Below, piece after piece: positions 52,086 to 60,578 of a stretch of DNA of 64,000 bases. Position 1 is the stretch's first letter. Every line of letters begins with the position of its first letter. The notes beneath the pieces were generated by a model, which worked only from the letters and a program-made list of their open reading frames with translations, had not been told where the DNA came from and ran no database searches. Origin of the DNA: Gaiellasilicea sp963731615. Its GTDB lineage: Bacteria; Actinomycetota; Thermoleophilia; Gaiellales; Gaiellaceae. Position numbers and translations under genes: made by a program. Location of the stretch: positions 310,001 through 374,000 of the forward strand of contig CAVSWD010000001.1 of assembly GCA_963731615.1 (NCBI GenBank), read 5' to 3'.

Positions 52086-52730
52086 CTGCGGTACTCGGTC
52101 CAGTAGCGCTCCATCGTCGTCTGCCGGTGCGCGCCGTGGGCGAGGTCGTAGGGAGCGATGTTGACCGCGCGGACGATCCAGTCGTCGCCGACGTCGAGGA
52201 CGTTGATGCACGCAGGTGCCTGCTCGAACGGGCCGAGGAAGAGGCGCTCGCCGGTGAGGGCAAAGGAGAGGATCGCGCGGTTGACACCTCCGTGCAGGAC
52301 TGCAAGAGCCGTGTCCCATTCGTCGGCGAGGAGCCGCTCGAGGGCCGGCAGGACCCGGTCGAAGAGCTCGCCGATCGACTCGCCGCGGAGGAAGCGCGCG
52401 TCGTTCGGCACCACACCGCGGAAGGCGTGCACGAACTCCTCCTCGAGCTCCTCCTCCGGGATCTCGGAGAAGCGGCCGCCGCCGATCTCATAGAGGTCGG
52501 GCCACGACTCCGGTGCCGGCTGTGGGCGCGACGATCGCGGCGGTCTGGAGTGTCCGCGGCGCGCCGCTCGTGACCACTCGGTCGAACGTGATCCCGGCGA
52601 GCGCGGCGGCGGCAGCGTGAGCCTGGGCGCGACCGGCATCGGTCAACGGCACCTCGCGCGGGTCGACGGGCCTGCCGTCGGCGAAGTACGCCACCTCGGC
52701 GTGCCGCATCAGGTACAGCCTCCGCCTCAC
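52082..52730 (-). CDS. Histidine phosphatase (phosphoglycerate-mutase-like), frameshifted
   Basis: First frame from ATG 52730 carries the phospho-His motif (LMRHAEVAYFADG) and runs through TSGAPRTLQTA. At about 52505-52515 the reading moves to the frame ending at 52082, with SWPDLYEIGGGRF, the second His block (AVLHGGVNRAIL) and a normal end. One indel restores about 215 residues. Its ATG overlaps the DUF6285-type stop. Probably hydrolyses a small phosphate ester; the phosphorylated intermediate of the neighbouring kinase would fit. Confidence 0.78.
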
Positions 52731-53029
52731 TCGTACTTGGCGAGCTGCCGTGGGTTCGAGACGCGCAGCTTCTGCGCCACCTGCTCCTTCAGCAGCGCGA
52801 CTGCGTTCTCGGGGACGTCGCCGGCGCGGATCCTGCGGGCGAGCTCCCAGTCCTCCTCGCGCGGCGTCGCCGTGGCCGCGAGCTCCCGCTCCGCGATCCC
52901 GAGGCCGTTGATCGCGACGAGCGTCCGGAACTTCAGCCGGTGATCGTCGAGGATCGGAAGGATCTCCTCCTGCAGGAACTCGCGGACCGCCTCCGCCAGC
53001 TCCTGGGGGGTGGGACGGTCATGCGGCAT
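52727..53029 (-). CDS. DUF6285-type small protein (LvaB-like)
   Basis: 100 residues, all-helical (RPTPQELAEAVREFLQEEIL, GLGIAERELAATA). The family is small, conserved, and usually found next to ACAD10/11-like phosphotransferases. In Pseudomonas putida the corresponding LvaB is needed with the kinase LvaA for 4-hydroxyacyl-CoA phosphorylation. Here it overlaps the kinase gene by 11 bases, as expected for a subunit. Confidence 0.8.
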   Translation of the reverse strand: MPHDRPTPQELAEAVREFLQEEILPILDDHRLKFRTLVAINGLGIAERELAATATPREEDWELARRIRAGDVPENAVALLKEQVAQKLRVSNPRQLAKYE

Positions 53030-53936
53030 GGTCGATGAGGTCGAGCAGCTCGTACTCCATCTCGGCCGCGAGCCGGCCGAGCACGGCGAGCTCGACGCTC
53101 CGCTCCTGCGCGTTGAAGTGCCGACGTGACTGGGTCAGGCACCCGACCGCCCACTTGACGTTCCCGAAGACCTCCCAGACGAGCAGCTCGTCGCGCGTCG
53201 CCTCGATGCCGGTCAGCTCGGCGTAGCGCTCGAGATAGCGGTCGAGGTCGCCGACGCCGCCGAGATGCTTGTCGTCGGCGCCGAAGCGCCATGCGCGCAC
53301 GAGCGGCCAGGCGAGATCCTCGACCGGGTCGGCGAGGTGCGCGAACTCCCAGTCGAGCACCGCCACGATCCCCTGCTCGTCGACGGCGATGTTGCCGATG
53401 CGCCAGTCGCCGTGCACGACGACGTTCTCCCGGTTCGTCGGGAGCCGCTCCTTCGCCCAATGGAGGCCGAGCTCGATCGCGGGGTGCGGCTCGCCGACCG
53501 AGTCGAGCTCCTCGTAAAAGCGCGCGATCTTGTCCGCCGACTGGAGGAAGGGCAGGCGTGACGGCGCAATCGCGTGGATCTTCGCCAGCTCTTCGGCCAA
53601 CTGAACGTCGAGGCCGGGCGGCGGCGCCTTGACGATCCGGCGACCGATTGTCTCACCGTGGATCCGTTCCATCACGAAGGCCTCGCGGCCGTCGATCTCA
53701 CCCAGGTAGGCGATCGGCTCGGGCACCTTTACACCGGCCTCATGCGCGGCCCGCAGCACCTCGAACTCCTGCTCGAGCGTCAGGGTCGCCTGGTGGATGA
53801 CGCCGCCGGCCGCGCGCCGGATCAGTAGCTCGCGGCCGCCGGAATCGACTGCCCAGGCCTCTTTTGAGGCACCTCCCGCGAGCAGCACCGCACGTTCGAC
53901 CGGCGCGTCGAGCGCCGCCGCGAACGCGTCCTTCAC
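53019..53936 (-). CDS. LvaA/ACAD11-kinase-like phosphotransferase
   Basis: 305 residues from GTG 53936 (GTGA overlap with the LLM gene). APH-type kinase of the COG3173 group: glycine-rich loop GGASKEAWAVDS, catalytic VVHGDWRIGNI (Asp base, Asn metal ligand), metal-binding VLDWEFAHLADP. This is the branch of the ACAD10/ACAD11 kinase domains and LvaA, which phosphorylate the 4-hydroxyl of hydroxyacyl-CoA. Its 3' end overlaps the DUF6285-type gene, the known partner. Confidence 0.85.
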   Translation of the reverse strand: MKDAFAAALDAPVERAVLLAGGASKEAWAVDSGGRELLIRRAAGGVIHQATLTLEQEFEVLRAAHEAGVKVPEPIAYLGEIDGREAFVMERIHGETIGRRIVKAPPPGLDVQLAEELAKIHAIAPSRLPFLQSADKIARFYEELDSVGEPHPAIELGLHWAKERLPTNRENVVVHGDWRIGNIAVDEQGIVAVLDWEFAHLADPVEDLAWPLVRAWRFGADDKHLGGVGDLDRYLERYAELTGIEATRDELLVWEVFGNVKWAVGCLTQSRRHFNAQERSVELAVLGRLAAEMEYELLDLIDHAA

Positions 53937-54931
53937 AACAGCAACTCCGCCATCACGTGGAGCGCCTCCTGCTGGCGCGTCTGGATCAGAAGCGTCGAGA
54001 TCCCGGCTTCGCGCCACGCTTCCAGCCGCTCCGCGATCCGTTCCTTCGGGCCGACGAGCGCGATCTCGTCGACGAGCTCGTCCGGCACCGCCATCGCCGC
54101 TTCCCCCTTCATCCCGGAGAGGTAGAGCTCCTGGATCTTCGCCGCCGCCTCCTCGAAGCCGTAGCGCTGAGTGAGCGAGTTGTAGAAGTTCTTCCCGCGG
54201 GCGCCCATGCCACCGATGTAGAGCGCGAGCATCGGCTTCAGCATGTCGCGGCAGCCCTGGACGTCGTCGTCGACGAGGACGGGGCAGAGCGCTGCGATCT
54301 GGAAGTCGTCGGGAGCGTTGACGAGCGACGGTCCATGGAGCTCGCGGAAGCGGTAGGGGGAGAAGAAGATCGGCAGCCAGCCGTCGGCGATCTCGACCGC
54401 GAGCGCGACGTTCTTCGGGCCGAGCGCGGCGAGGAAGATCGGTACGTCGCGCCGGAGCGGCTTCAGGATCAGCTTCAGCGGCTTGCCCAGGCCGGTTGCG
54501 TCGTCGCCGGTGTAGGGGATGTCGTAGTGCGGGCCGTGGTGCTCGACCGTCTCGCGGCGAAGGCCGGCGCGGACGATCTCGACGTATTCCCGGGTGCGGC
54601 CGAGAGGCTTCCCCCACGGGACGCCGTGCCAGCCCTCGACCACTTGCGGCCCCGACGTGCCGAGACCGAGCAGAACACGTCCTCCGGAGAGCTGGTCGAG
54701 CGTGGCGGCGGTCATCACCGTCATCGCCGGCGTGCGCGCCGGCATCTGCATGATCGCGGTGCCGATCCCGATCCGCTCGGTCGTCGCCGCGATCCAGGAG
54801 GCGACGGTGACGGCGTCGGCGCCCCACGCCTCGGACGTCCAGACGGAGTCGAAGCCGAGCCGATCGGCCTCCTGCGCCGTCGCCACCGACCCGATCGGGT
54901 CGTCGTAGCCGAGCTGCATCCCGAGCTTCAT
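53933..54931 (-). CDS. LLM-class F420-dependent oxidoreductase
   Basis: 332 residues, luciferase-like TIM barrel (KLGMQLGYDDPIGSVATAQEA, GIGTAIMQMPARTP, LGLGTSGPQVVEGWHG). Actinobacterial members use cofactor F420 for hydride transfer. Start ATG 54931, with GGGAAG 7 bases before it; ATG 54946 is the alternative. Its stop overlaps the kinase start as GTGA, so it belongs to the same operon, though its reaction in the pathway is unclear. Confidence 0.87.
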   Translation of the reverse strand: MKLGMQLGYDDPIGSVATAQEADRLGFDSVWTSEAWGADAVTVASWIAATTERIGIGTAIMQMPARTPAMTVMTAATLDQLSGGRVLLGLGTSGPQVVEGWHGVPWGKPLGRTREYVEIVRAGLRRETVEHHGPHYDIPYTGDDATGLGKPLKLILKPLRRDVPIFLAALGPKNVALAVEIADGWLPIFFSPYRFRELHGPSLVNAPDDFQIAALCPVLVDDDVQGCRDMLKPMLALYIGGMGARGKNFYNSLTQRYGFEEAAAKIQELYLSGMKGEAAMAVPDELVDEIALVGPKERIAERLEAWREAGISTLLIQTRQQEALHVMAELLL

Positions 54932-54969
54932 CGAGCTACTTCCCATTCGAACACGTCCGCGAGGGACCG

Positions 54970-54990
54970 GTCTGGGGACTGTCCCCAGAC
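54970..54990. repeat. REP-like 21-bp palindrome
   Basis: GTCTGGGGAC-T-GTCCCCAGAC, a perfect 10-bp inverted repeat around one base, in the only 109-base gap of the 52-64 kb operon. Resembles the GGGGAC/GTCCCC palindromes that occur in many copies in some bacterial genomes. It could form a hairpin or be a protein-binding site. Confidence 0.6.
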
Positions 54991-54991
54991 A

Positions 54992-55006
54992 CGTCTCAAA
55001 GAGACG
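54992..55006. repeat. Small hairpin next to the REP-like palindrome
   Basis: CGTCTC-AAA-GAGACG, a 6-bp stem, one base after the larger palindrome. It is followed by an AT-richer stretch with GGTTGGGG and TTGTTGGG. The two hairpins together look like a single repeated element. Confidence 0.45.
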
Positions 55007-55040
55007 GTTGGGGAAGAAAAGTTGCTGAATTGTTGGGAAC

Positions 55041-55718
55041 TCACAGCTGCGGCACCATCCCCTCGGCGCCCTCGACCCGCGGTCCGGGGACGTTCGGGAA
55101 CTTGAAGAGGGTGGGCTCGCGGCCTGGCTGGCACACCCAGGCTTGGCCGGTCTGCTCGCTCCGAGCCGCCACGAGCACGGCTTCCGCGATCTGCTCCGGC
55201 TCCATCAGCGGGAAGCCGGCGGCGTCGAGGTCGGCCTGCGCCGGCTCGGTCATCGCCGTCCGCACGATCCCGGGGCAAACGAGGTTGATTCGGATCCCGC
55301 GCGGCTCGAGCAGCGGCGCCAGCGAGCGCGCGTAGCCGACGACGGCATGCTTCGTCAGCACGTAGAGCGGGTCTGACTCCATCGGGATCAGCCCCGCGAG
55401 CGATGCGGTCACGACGAAGACGCTGCCGGACTGCATCCTCGGCGCGAGCGCCTGGACACCGAAGACGACGCCGTCGACGTTGACGCCGAGAATGCGGCGG
55501 TAGTCGTCGAGCGAGCCGTCGCCGGCGGCGAGCACGCCCGCGTTCAGGCAGACAAGGTCTGCGGGCTCGACCTCGACCCAGGCCAGGGGGTCGGAGACGT
55601 CGAAGCCGTCGACGAGATCGAGGCCGCGGACGGCGGCACCCTCGGCCTCAAGCGCAGCAACGATCGCGCGCCCGATCCCGCCGGCTGCCCCGGTGACGAG
55701 GGCGGTCTCAGGGAACAA
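55041..55718 (-). CDS. Short-chain dehydrogenase/reductase
   Basis: 225 residues from TTG 55718, which overlaps the quinone-oxidoreductase stop by 11 bases. Cofactor motif TGAAGGIGR (9-17), NAGVLAAG, and active-site Ser/Tyr/Lys pattern (VTASLAG, YVLTKHAVV). A good candidate for a hydroxyacyl-CoA dehydrogenase in the pathway; exact substrate not evident. Confidence 0.87.
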   Translation of the reverse strand: MFPETALVTGAAGGIGRAIVAALEAEGAAVRGLDLVDGFDVSDPLAWVEVEPADLVCLNAGVLAAGDGSLDDYRRILGVNVDGVVFGVQALAPRMQSGSVFVVTASLAGLIPMESDPLYVLTKHAVVGYARSLAPLLEPRGIRINLVCPGIVRTAMTEPAQADLDAAGFPLMEPEQIAEAVLVAARSEQTGQAWVCQPGREPTLFKFPNVPGPRVEGAEGMVPQL

Positions 55719-56622
55719 GGACGACCTTTCCGGTCGACCTGCGGGACGCGATCAGGTCGTGCGCCTCGGTCGCCAGCTCGAGCGGGAACTCGGCGCCGAC
55801 GACCGGCTGGATGGCGCCTCGCCGCCACAACGCCAGCAGCTCCTCGACCTCCTCGTGGACGAGCTCCGGCCGGAAGCCCAGCAGCCGGCCGAGGAAGAAC
55901 CCCTGGATACCGACGTTGCGGCCAACCAGCCGCGCCGGGTCGGCCGGTTCCCAGGCGCCGCCGGCGAAGCCGATCGCGATCGCGACGCCGAGCGGCCGCA
56001 ACGCCTGCACGCAGGCCGTGAAGACAGCGCCGCCGACCGGGTCGAACGCGACGTCGATGTCGTCCAGCTCCGTGATCTCCTCGTAGAAGACCGTCCGGGT
56101 CGCGCCGAGATCCCGGGCGAGCGCGAGCTTGTCCTCCGATCCGGCGGCGGCGGTGACCGTCGCGCCGAGGAAGACAGCGAGCTGGATCGCGGCCGTGCCG
56201 ACACCTCCCGCGGCCGCGGTGACGAGGACGTTCGAGCCGGGATGGAGGCGTGCCTGCCGCATGAACGGGATCCACGCCGTCAGGTAGGTCGTGAGCAGCG
56301 ACGCACCCTCGGCGTAGCTGGCATTCGGTGGCAGGTCGAAGATCCACTGATCGTCCACCGCGACGCGCTCCGCATACCCGCCCCCGCCGCTCCGCGCGAA
56401 CGCGATCACGCGCCGCCCGTCCAGGTCGCCTGCCACCTCGTTCCCGAGGATCACCGGCAGCTCCGGCGGCTGCGGGTAGAGGCCGTTCCGCATCAGCACG
56501 TCCGCGAAGTTGATCCCGGCCGCCTTGACGTCGATCACGGACTGCCCGTCGCCCGCCTCCGGCTCCGGCACGTCCTCTACCGAGAGCGGCGCGCCGATCT
56601 CGTGCAGGACGGCCGCTTTCAC
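55708..56622 (-). CDS. Quinone-oxidoreductase-like (MDR superfamily) enzyme
   Basis: 304 residues, zinc-free MDR fold: AGINFADVLMRNGLYP, cofactor site AAAGGVGTAAIQLA. NADPH-dependent reductases of this group act on quinones or enoyl compounds. ATG 56622 overlaps the enoyl-CoA hydratase stop as ATGA. Confidence 0.87.
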   Translation of the reverse strand: MKAAVLHEIGAPLSVEDVPEPEAGDGQSVIDVKAAGINFADVLMRNGLYPQPPELPVILGNEVAGDLDGRRVIAFARSGGGGYAERVAVDDQWIFDLPPNASYAEGASLLTTYLTAWIPFMRQARLHPGSNVLVTAAAGGVGTAAIQLAVFLGATVTAAAGSEDKLALARDLGATRTVFYEEITELDDIDVAFDPVGGAVFTACVQALRPLGVAIAIGFAGGAWEPADPARLVGRNVGIQGFFLGRLLGFRPELVHEEVEELLALWRRGAIQPVVGAEFPLELATEAHDLIASRRSTGKVVLVP

Positions 56623-57407
56623 TTCCCCGTGAACTCCGGCTTGCGCTTCTCCAGGAAGGCCATCACGCCTTCCGCGCCGTCGGCGCTGCCGATGCAGCGG
56701 ATGAAGCCCTGGGCCTCGCGCCGCATCCCCTCGGAGAGCGGCAGGTCGCGCGTCTCTGCTGCGAGCTCCTTGATCACGCCCATCGCAAACGGCGAGCGCT
56801 CGGACAGCGTTCGCGCCAGCTCGAGTGCCGTTTCGAGCAGCTCTGCTCGAGATACCACCCGCTCGACGAGCCCCCAGTCGTAGGCCTGCGAGCCCGAGAT
56901 CGGGTCGCCGCTGAGGTTGAGGTAGAGCGCCCGTCCCTGGCCGACGAGGCGCGGGAGCCGCTGCGTGCCGCCACCACCCGGGATCAGGCCGAGCTTGATC
57001 TCGGGCTGCCCGAGCTGCGCGTCGTCGGCGGCGACCCGGATGTCGCAGGCCATCGCGAGCTCGAGCCCGCCGCCGAGGCAGTAGCCGTGGATCGCGGCGA
57101 CGACGGGCGTCCGGCCTGCATCCATCCGCGCCGCGAGCTTCTGGATCCCGCGCGCCGACCCGGTTTCCGCCGCTTCCTCGATCTGCTCGCGCATCGCCGG
57201 GAACTCGGTGATGTCGGCGCCGGCGACGAACGCCTTGTCACCCTCGCCCCTGAGCACGATCGCGCGCGTGTCGTCGGAGCGGTCGAGCCGGTCGTACTCT
57301 TCCTCGAGCTCCTCGAGCAGTTGCGAGGAGAGCGCGTTCACGGGCGGGTGGTCGAGCGTGACGATCGCAACGCGGCCGTCCTGTTCGACTCGGACGTACT
57401 CAGCCAT
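56619..57407 (-). CDS. Enoyl-CoA hydratase/isomerase
   Basis: 262 residues of the crotonase fold: GDKAFVAGADITEF, CLGGGLELAMACDIRVA (oxyanion hole) and Glu-containing LGLIPGGGGTQRLPR. Adds water to 2-enoyl-CoA. Strong AAAGGAGACAG site before ATG 57407. It fits as the step after the acyl-CoA dehydrogenases. Confidence 0.9.
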   Translation of the reverse strand: MAEYVRVEQDGRVAIVTLDHPPVNALSSQLLEELEEEYDRLDRSDDTRAIVLRGEGDKAFVAGADITEFPAMREQIEEAAETGSARGIQKLAARMDAGRTPVVAAIHGYCLGGGLELAMACDIRVAADDAQLGQPEIKLGLIPGGGGTQRLPRLVGQGRALYLNLSGDPISGSQAYDWGLVERVVSRAELLETALELARTLSERSPFAMGVIKELAAETRDLPLSEGMRREAQGFIRCIGSADGAEGVMAFLEKRKPEFTGK

Positions 57408-57431
57408 CTGTCTCCTTTAGCTCTGTTTGCC

Positions 57432-58121
57432 TCATCTGGGGCCCATGCGAAGCGCCCCGTCGAGGCGGATCACCTCGCCGTTCAGGTACTCGTTCTCGAC
57501 GATGTGCTTGACGAGCGCGGCGAAGTCGTCGGCGCGGCCGAGCCGCTTCGGGAAGGGGATCTGCGAGGTCAGGCTCTCGCGGATGTCCTCGCGCATCGGC
57601 CCGAGCATCGGCGTGTCGGATGGGCCGGGCGCGATCGTGACGACGCGGATGCCCTTCGACGCGAGGTCGCGCGCGAGTGGCAGCGTCATCCCGGCGACGG
57701 CCGCCTTCGACGCGGAGTAGGCCGCCTGGCCGATCTGGCCGTCGAAGGCCGCATTCGACGCCGTGTTGACGATGACGCCGCGGGTGCCTTCCGCGTCGGG
57801 CTCGCCTTCGGCCATCTTCGCCGCGGCGAGCGAGAGGACGTTGAAGGTGCCGATCAGGTTGACCTCGATCACCTTGCGGAAGCGGTCGAGCGGGAAACCG
57901 ATCACGCGGGCGCCGCCGCCGATCCCGGCGCAGTTGACGGCGCCGTGCAGCTCCTCACACGAGTCGACGAGCTCCTGCACTGCGCCCGCGTCCGTCACGT
58001 CCGTCTCGGGCAGGTCGGCAATCACCACCGTTGCTCCCTCGCGCTCGAGCATCGCGGCGGTCGCCTCGCCGAGCCCGGAGCGGCCACCGGTGACGATGAA
58101 CGTCTTTCCCTCGATCTGCAC
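57432..58121 (-). CDS. SDR-type 3-hydroxyacyl-CoA dehydrogenase-like protein
   Basis: 229 residues from GTG 58121, overlapping the ligase stop by one base. TGGRSGLGEAT cofactor motif, NCAGIGGG, NTASNAAFDG and YSASKAAV (YxxxK). It resembles type II 3-hydroxyacyl-CoA dehydrogenases (HSD10-like), which act on branched acyl-CoAs. The probable oxidation step before thiolase. Confidence 0.87.
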   Translation of the reverse strand: MQIEGKTFIVTGGRSGLGEATAAMLEREGATVVIADLPETDVTDAGAVQELVDSCEELHGAVNCAGIGGGARVIGFPLDRFRKVIEVNLIGTFNVLSLAAAKMAEGEPDAEGTRGVIVNTASNAAFDGQIGQAAYSASKAAVAGMTLPLARDLASKGIRVVTIAPGPSDTPMLGPMREDIRESLTSQIPFPKRLGRADDFAALVKHIVENEYLNGEVIRLDGALRMGPR

Positions 58122-59719
58122 TACGAGACCGGCTGGCCGGTGAACTGCTCCCGTAGCGCGGTCTTGCGGAACTTGCCGACCGCCGTCTTCGGGATCTCGT
58201 CGACGAACTCGTACGCGTCCGGGAGCCAGAACTTCGCGAAGTTGGGCGCGAGGAACTCACGCAGCTCGTCGGGCGTCGCCGTCTGTCCCTCCCGGAGTAC
58301 GCAGACCGCGAGCGGGCGCTCGTCCCACTTCTCGTGCGGCATCGCGATCACGGCCGCCTCGGCGATCGCAGGATGCGCCATCAGGGCGTTCTCGAGATCG
58401 ACCGACGAGATCCACTCGCCGCCCGACTTGATCACGTCCTTCGAGCGATCCTTGATCATCACGTAGCCGAGCGGGTGGAAGGAGGCGATGTCGCCCGTCT
58501 TGAACCAGCCGTCCTCGGTCCAGCGGTCGGCCTGCTCGGGGGTGTCGTAGTAGCCTGCCGCGACCCAGGGGCCGCGCACCTCGAGCTCGCCCATCGCCTC
58601 GCCGTCCCAGGGAACCTCCTTGCCCTCGTCGTCCATCGCGCGGAGCTCCACGAAGGGGAGCGGGAGGCCCTGCATCGCGACGACGTCGAGCTGCGTCTCC
58701 TCGTCGGCGTCGCGAAACTCGGCCACGTAGTCGGAGGCGGTCGCGAGCGGCGAGGTCTCCGTCATCCCCCAGCCGTGCACGACGGTCTTGCCGTGCCGCT
58801 GCCGGAAGCCGGCGATCATCGAGCGCGGCGCGGCGGAGCCGCCCACCAGCATCGAGTGCAGCTTCGAGAGATCCCAGCGGTCTGGCTCCTTGTCGAGCAT
58901 CCCGAGGATGCCCATCCAGATCGTCGGCACGCCGGCCGTGATCGTGACGCCCTCCTGCTCGAAGTCGTCGAGCAGCGTCTCCGGGTCGAGGAAGGGGCCT
59001 GGAAAGACCAGCTTCGCGCCGACCATCAGGCAGGTGTACGGATAGCCCCACGCGTTCGCGTGGAACATCGGCACGACCGGCAGCATCGTCTCCGCTTCGG
59101 TCACGTGCAGGCCGAGCGGCGCCGCCAGCGCCTGGCCGAGCGTGTGCAGGACGGTGGAGCGATGGGAGTAGAGGACGCCCTTCGGCATCCCGGTCGTGCC
59201 GCTCGTGTAGCACATCGCAGCGGCCGTGTCCTCGTCGAATTTCGGGTCGCCGTAGTCGTCCGGATCCGCACCGGCGAGCAGCTCCTCGTACGAGTCCTCG
59301 ACGACGAAGACGTGCTCGATCGGCGTCTTGTCCTTGAACTGGTCCCAGAGCGGCAGCAGGCTTCGGTCGACGATCACGGCCTTGTCGCCGGCGTGCGTGG
59401 CGATGTAGCCGAGGTCGTTCGGATGCAGCCGCAGGTTGAGCGTATGCAGGACGTAGCCGCCGCACGGAATCCCGAGATAGGCCTCGAGATGCTGGTAGTG
59501 GTTCCAGCAGAGCGTGGCCACCCGGTCGCCCGGCTCGAGCCCGACTCCCTTGAGCGCGACGGCGAGCTGCCGCGCGCGCTTGCCGAAGTCCACGAACGAG
59601 TACCGGTGAAAGCTCCGGTCCGGCATCCGCGTGACGATCTCCTGGTGCGGGAAGTACGTCTCCGCCCGCTTGAGGATCGTCGGCAGCGTCAACTGGAAGT
59701 CCATCATCAGGCCCTTCAA
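58121..59719 (-). CDS. Long-chain/medium-chain fatty acid-CoA ligase
   Basis: 532 residues of the AMP-forming acyl-CoA synthetase family. P-loop-like motif YTSGTTGMPKG, adenylation motif GWGMTETSP, and the C-terminal region with WTEDGWFKTGDIA. Activates a carboxylic acid with ATP and CoA, so it is the entry step of the pathway. TTG 59719 follows AAGGAG; ATG 59704-59707 is an alternative. Confidence 0.9.
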   Translation of the reverse strand: MKGLMMDFQLTLPTILKRAETYFPHQEIVTRMPDRSFHRYSFVDFGKRARQLAVALKGVGLEPGDRVATLCWNHYQHLEAYLGIPCGGYVLHTLNLRLHPNDLGYIATHAGDKAVIVDRSLLPLWDQFKDKTPIEHVFVVEDSYEELLAGADPDDYGDPKFDEDTAAAMCYTSGTTGMPKGVLYSHRSTVLHTLGQALAAPLGLHVTEAETMLPVVPMFHANAWGYPYTCLMVGAKLVFPGPFLDPETLLDDFEQEGVTITAGVPTIWMGILGMLDKEPDRWDLSKLHSMLVGGSAAPRSMIAGFRQRHGKTVVHGWGMTETSPLATASDYVAEFRDADEETQLDVVAMQGLPLPFVELRAMDDEGKEVPWDGEAMGELEVRGPWVAAGYYDTPEQADRWTEDGWFKTGDIASFHPLGYVMIKDRSKDVIKSGGEWISSVDLENALMAHPAIAEAAVIAMPHEKWDERPLAVCVLREGQTATPDELREFLAPNFAKFWLPDAYEFVDEIPKTAVGKFRKTALREQFTGQPVS

Positions 59720-60111
59720 GGGGTCTCCTTTCCGAGGTTCATCCGCAACTCGAGATCTTCGTCGCTCATCACGTGGCCGTCCCGCTCGACGTAGCCGTTC
59801 TTCCCGCCGACGACCAGGAGCACGAGCTCGTCGTCGCCGGCGTTCGAGATCCGCCGGGGCGTCGTCGACTCGACATGGAAGAGGCCGCCCGGCCCGAGGA
59901 CGCGCTCCTCGCCGTCGACCTCCACCTTCGCGGTGCCGCTGTGGACGAAGTAGAGCTCGTCCTGCGTGTCGTGGTAGTGGTGGATGCCGGGGAATCCCGG
60001 CGGGTAGACGACGCCGTTGACGCCGAAGGCGGTGATCCCCATCGGGGCGCGGACCTTGCGGAAGCCGGCGCCGTCGCCGAGCTCGTCGAGGGACGAGAAC
60101 GAATGCGCCAT
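59716..60111 (-). CDS. Cupin-domain protein
   Basis: 131 residues. Double-stranded beta helix with His-rich metal motif (PGIHHYHDTQDELYFVHSG) and a second box with His (GGLFHVESTTPR). Small cupins are metal-binding enzymes or binding proteins; the reaction is unknown. ATG 60111 overlaps the next gene's stop by one base. Confidence 0.82.
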   Translation of the reverse strand: MAHSFSSLDELGDGAGFRKVRAPMGITAFGVNGVVYPPGFPGIHHYHDTQDELYFVHSGTAKVEVDGEERVLGPGGLFHVESTTPRRISNAGDDELVLLVVGGKNGYVERDGHVMSDEDLELRMNLGKETP

Positions 60112-60566
60112 CAGGCAGCCCTCCTCGGGGCGTCGGTGTAGACGCGCTCGCCCTTGAACCGCCGGGCGTCCGCGTCCCACGGGAAGAAGATCGCGTTCCG
60201 CCAGGTCATCTTCTCGCCGGTCGGCTCATTGTCGAGCCATTTGGCGCTGTGCGTGCCCGTGACGATCGCCTCCTCGACGACGCCCTGCGGCCCGATGACG
60301 ATGTTCTGCAGCTCGAAGACGATGTCCGGGAACGCGGTCAGGAGCTCGGTGTAGAAGCGCGCCGCACCCTCGTGGCCGTGCCAGGAGACGTCGTCGGGAT
60401 AGACCGTGTAGACGCAGTCCTCCGAGAGCGTCGCCAGCAGCCCCTCGATCGACCGGTTGTCCTCCGCCTTCGAGTGCTCCTTCCAGAGCTCCCGGATCTC
60501 GTCGACCTCGGCCGGGTCGACGTCCATTCGCATCAGCTCGAGCACTTCCGCTTTCGGGACTGGCAT
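60111..60566 (-). CDS. SnoaL-like/NTF2-fold protein
   Basis: 151 residues with NTF2-like pattern (WKEHSKAEDNRSIEGLLATL, VYTVYPDDVSWHGHEGAARF). SnoaL-like proteins are often isomerases, cyclases or hydrolases of small molecules. AAGGAGCTCC precedes ATG 60566. Sits in the middle of the acyl-CoA operon. Confidence 0.8.
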   Translation of the reverse strand: MPVPKAEVLELMRMDVDPAEVDEIRELWKEHSKAEDNRSIEGLLATLSEDCVYTVYPDDVSWHGHEGAARFYTELLTAFPDIVFELQNIVIGPQGVVEEAIVTGTHSAKWLDNEPTGEKMTWRNAIFFPWDADARRFKGERVYTDAPRRAA

Positions 60567-60578
60567 GGAGCTCCTTGT

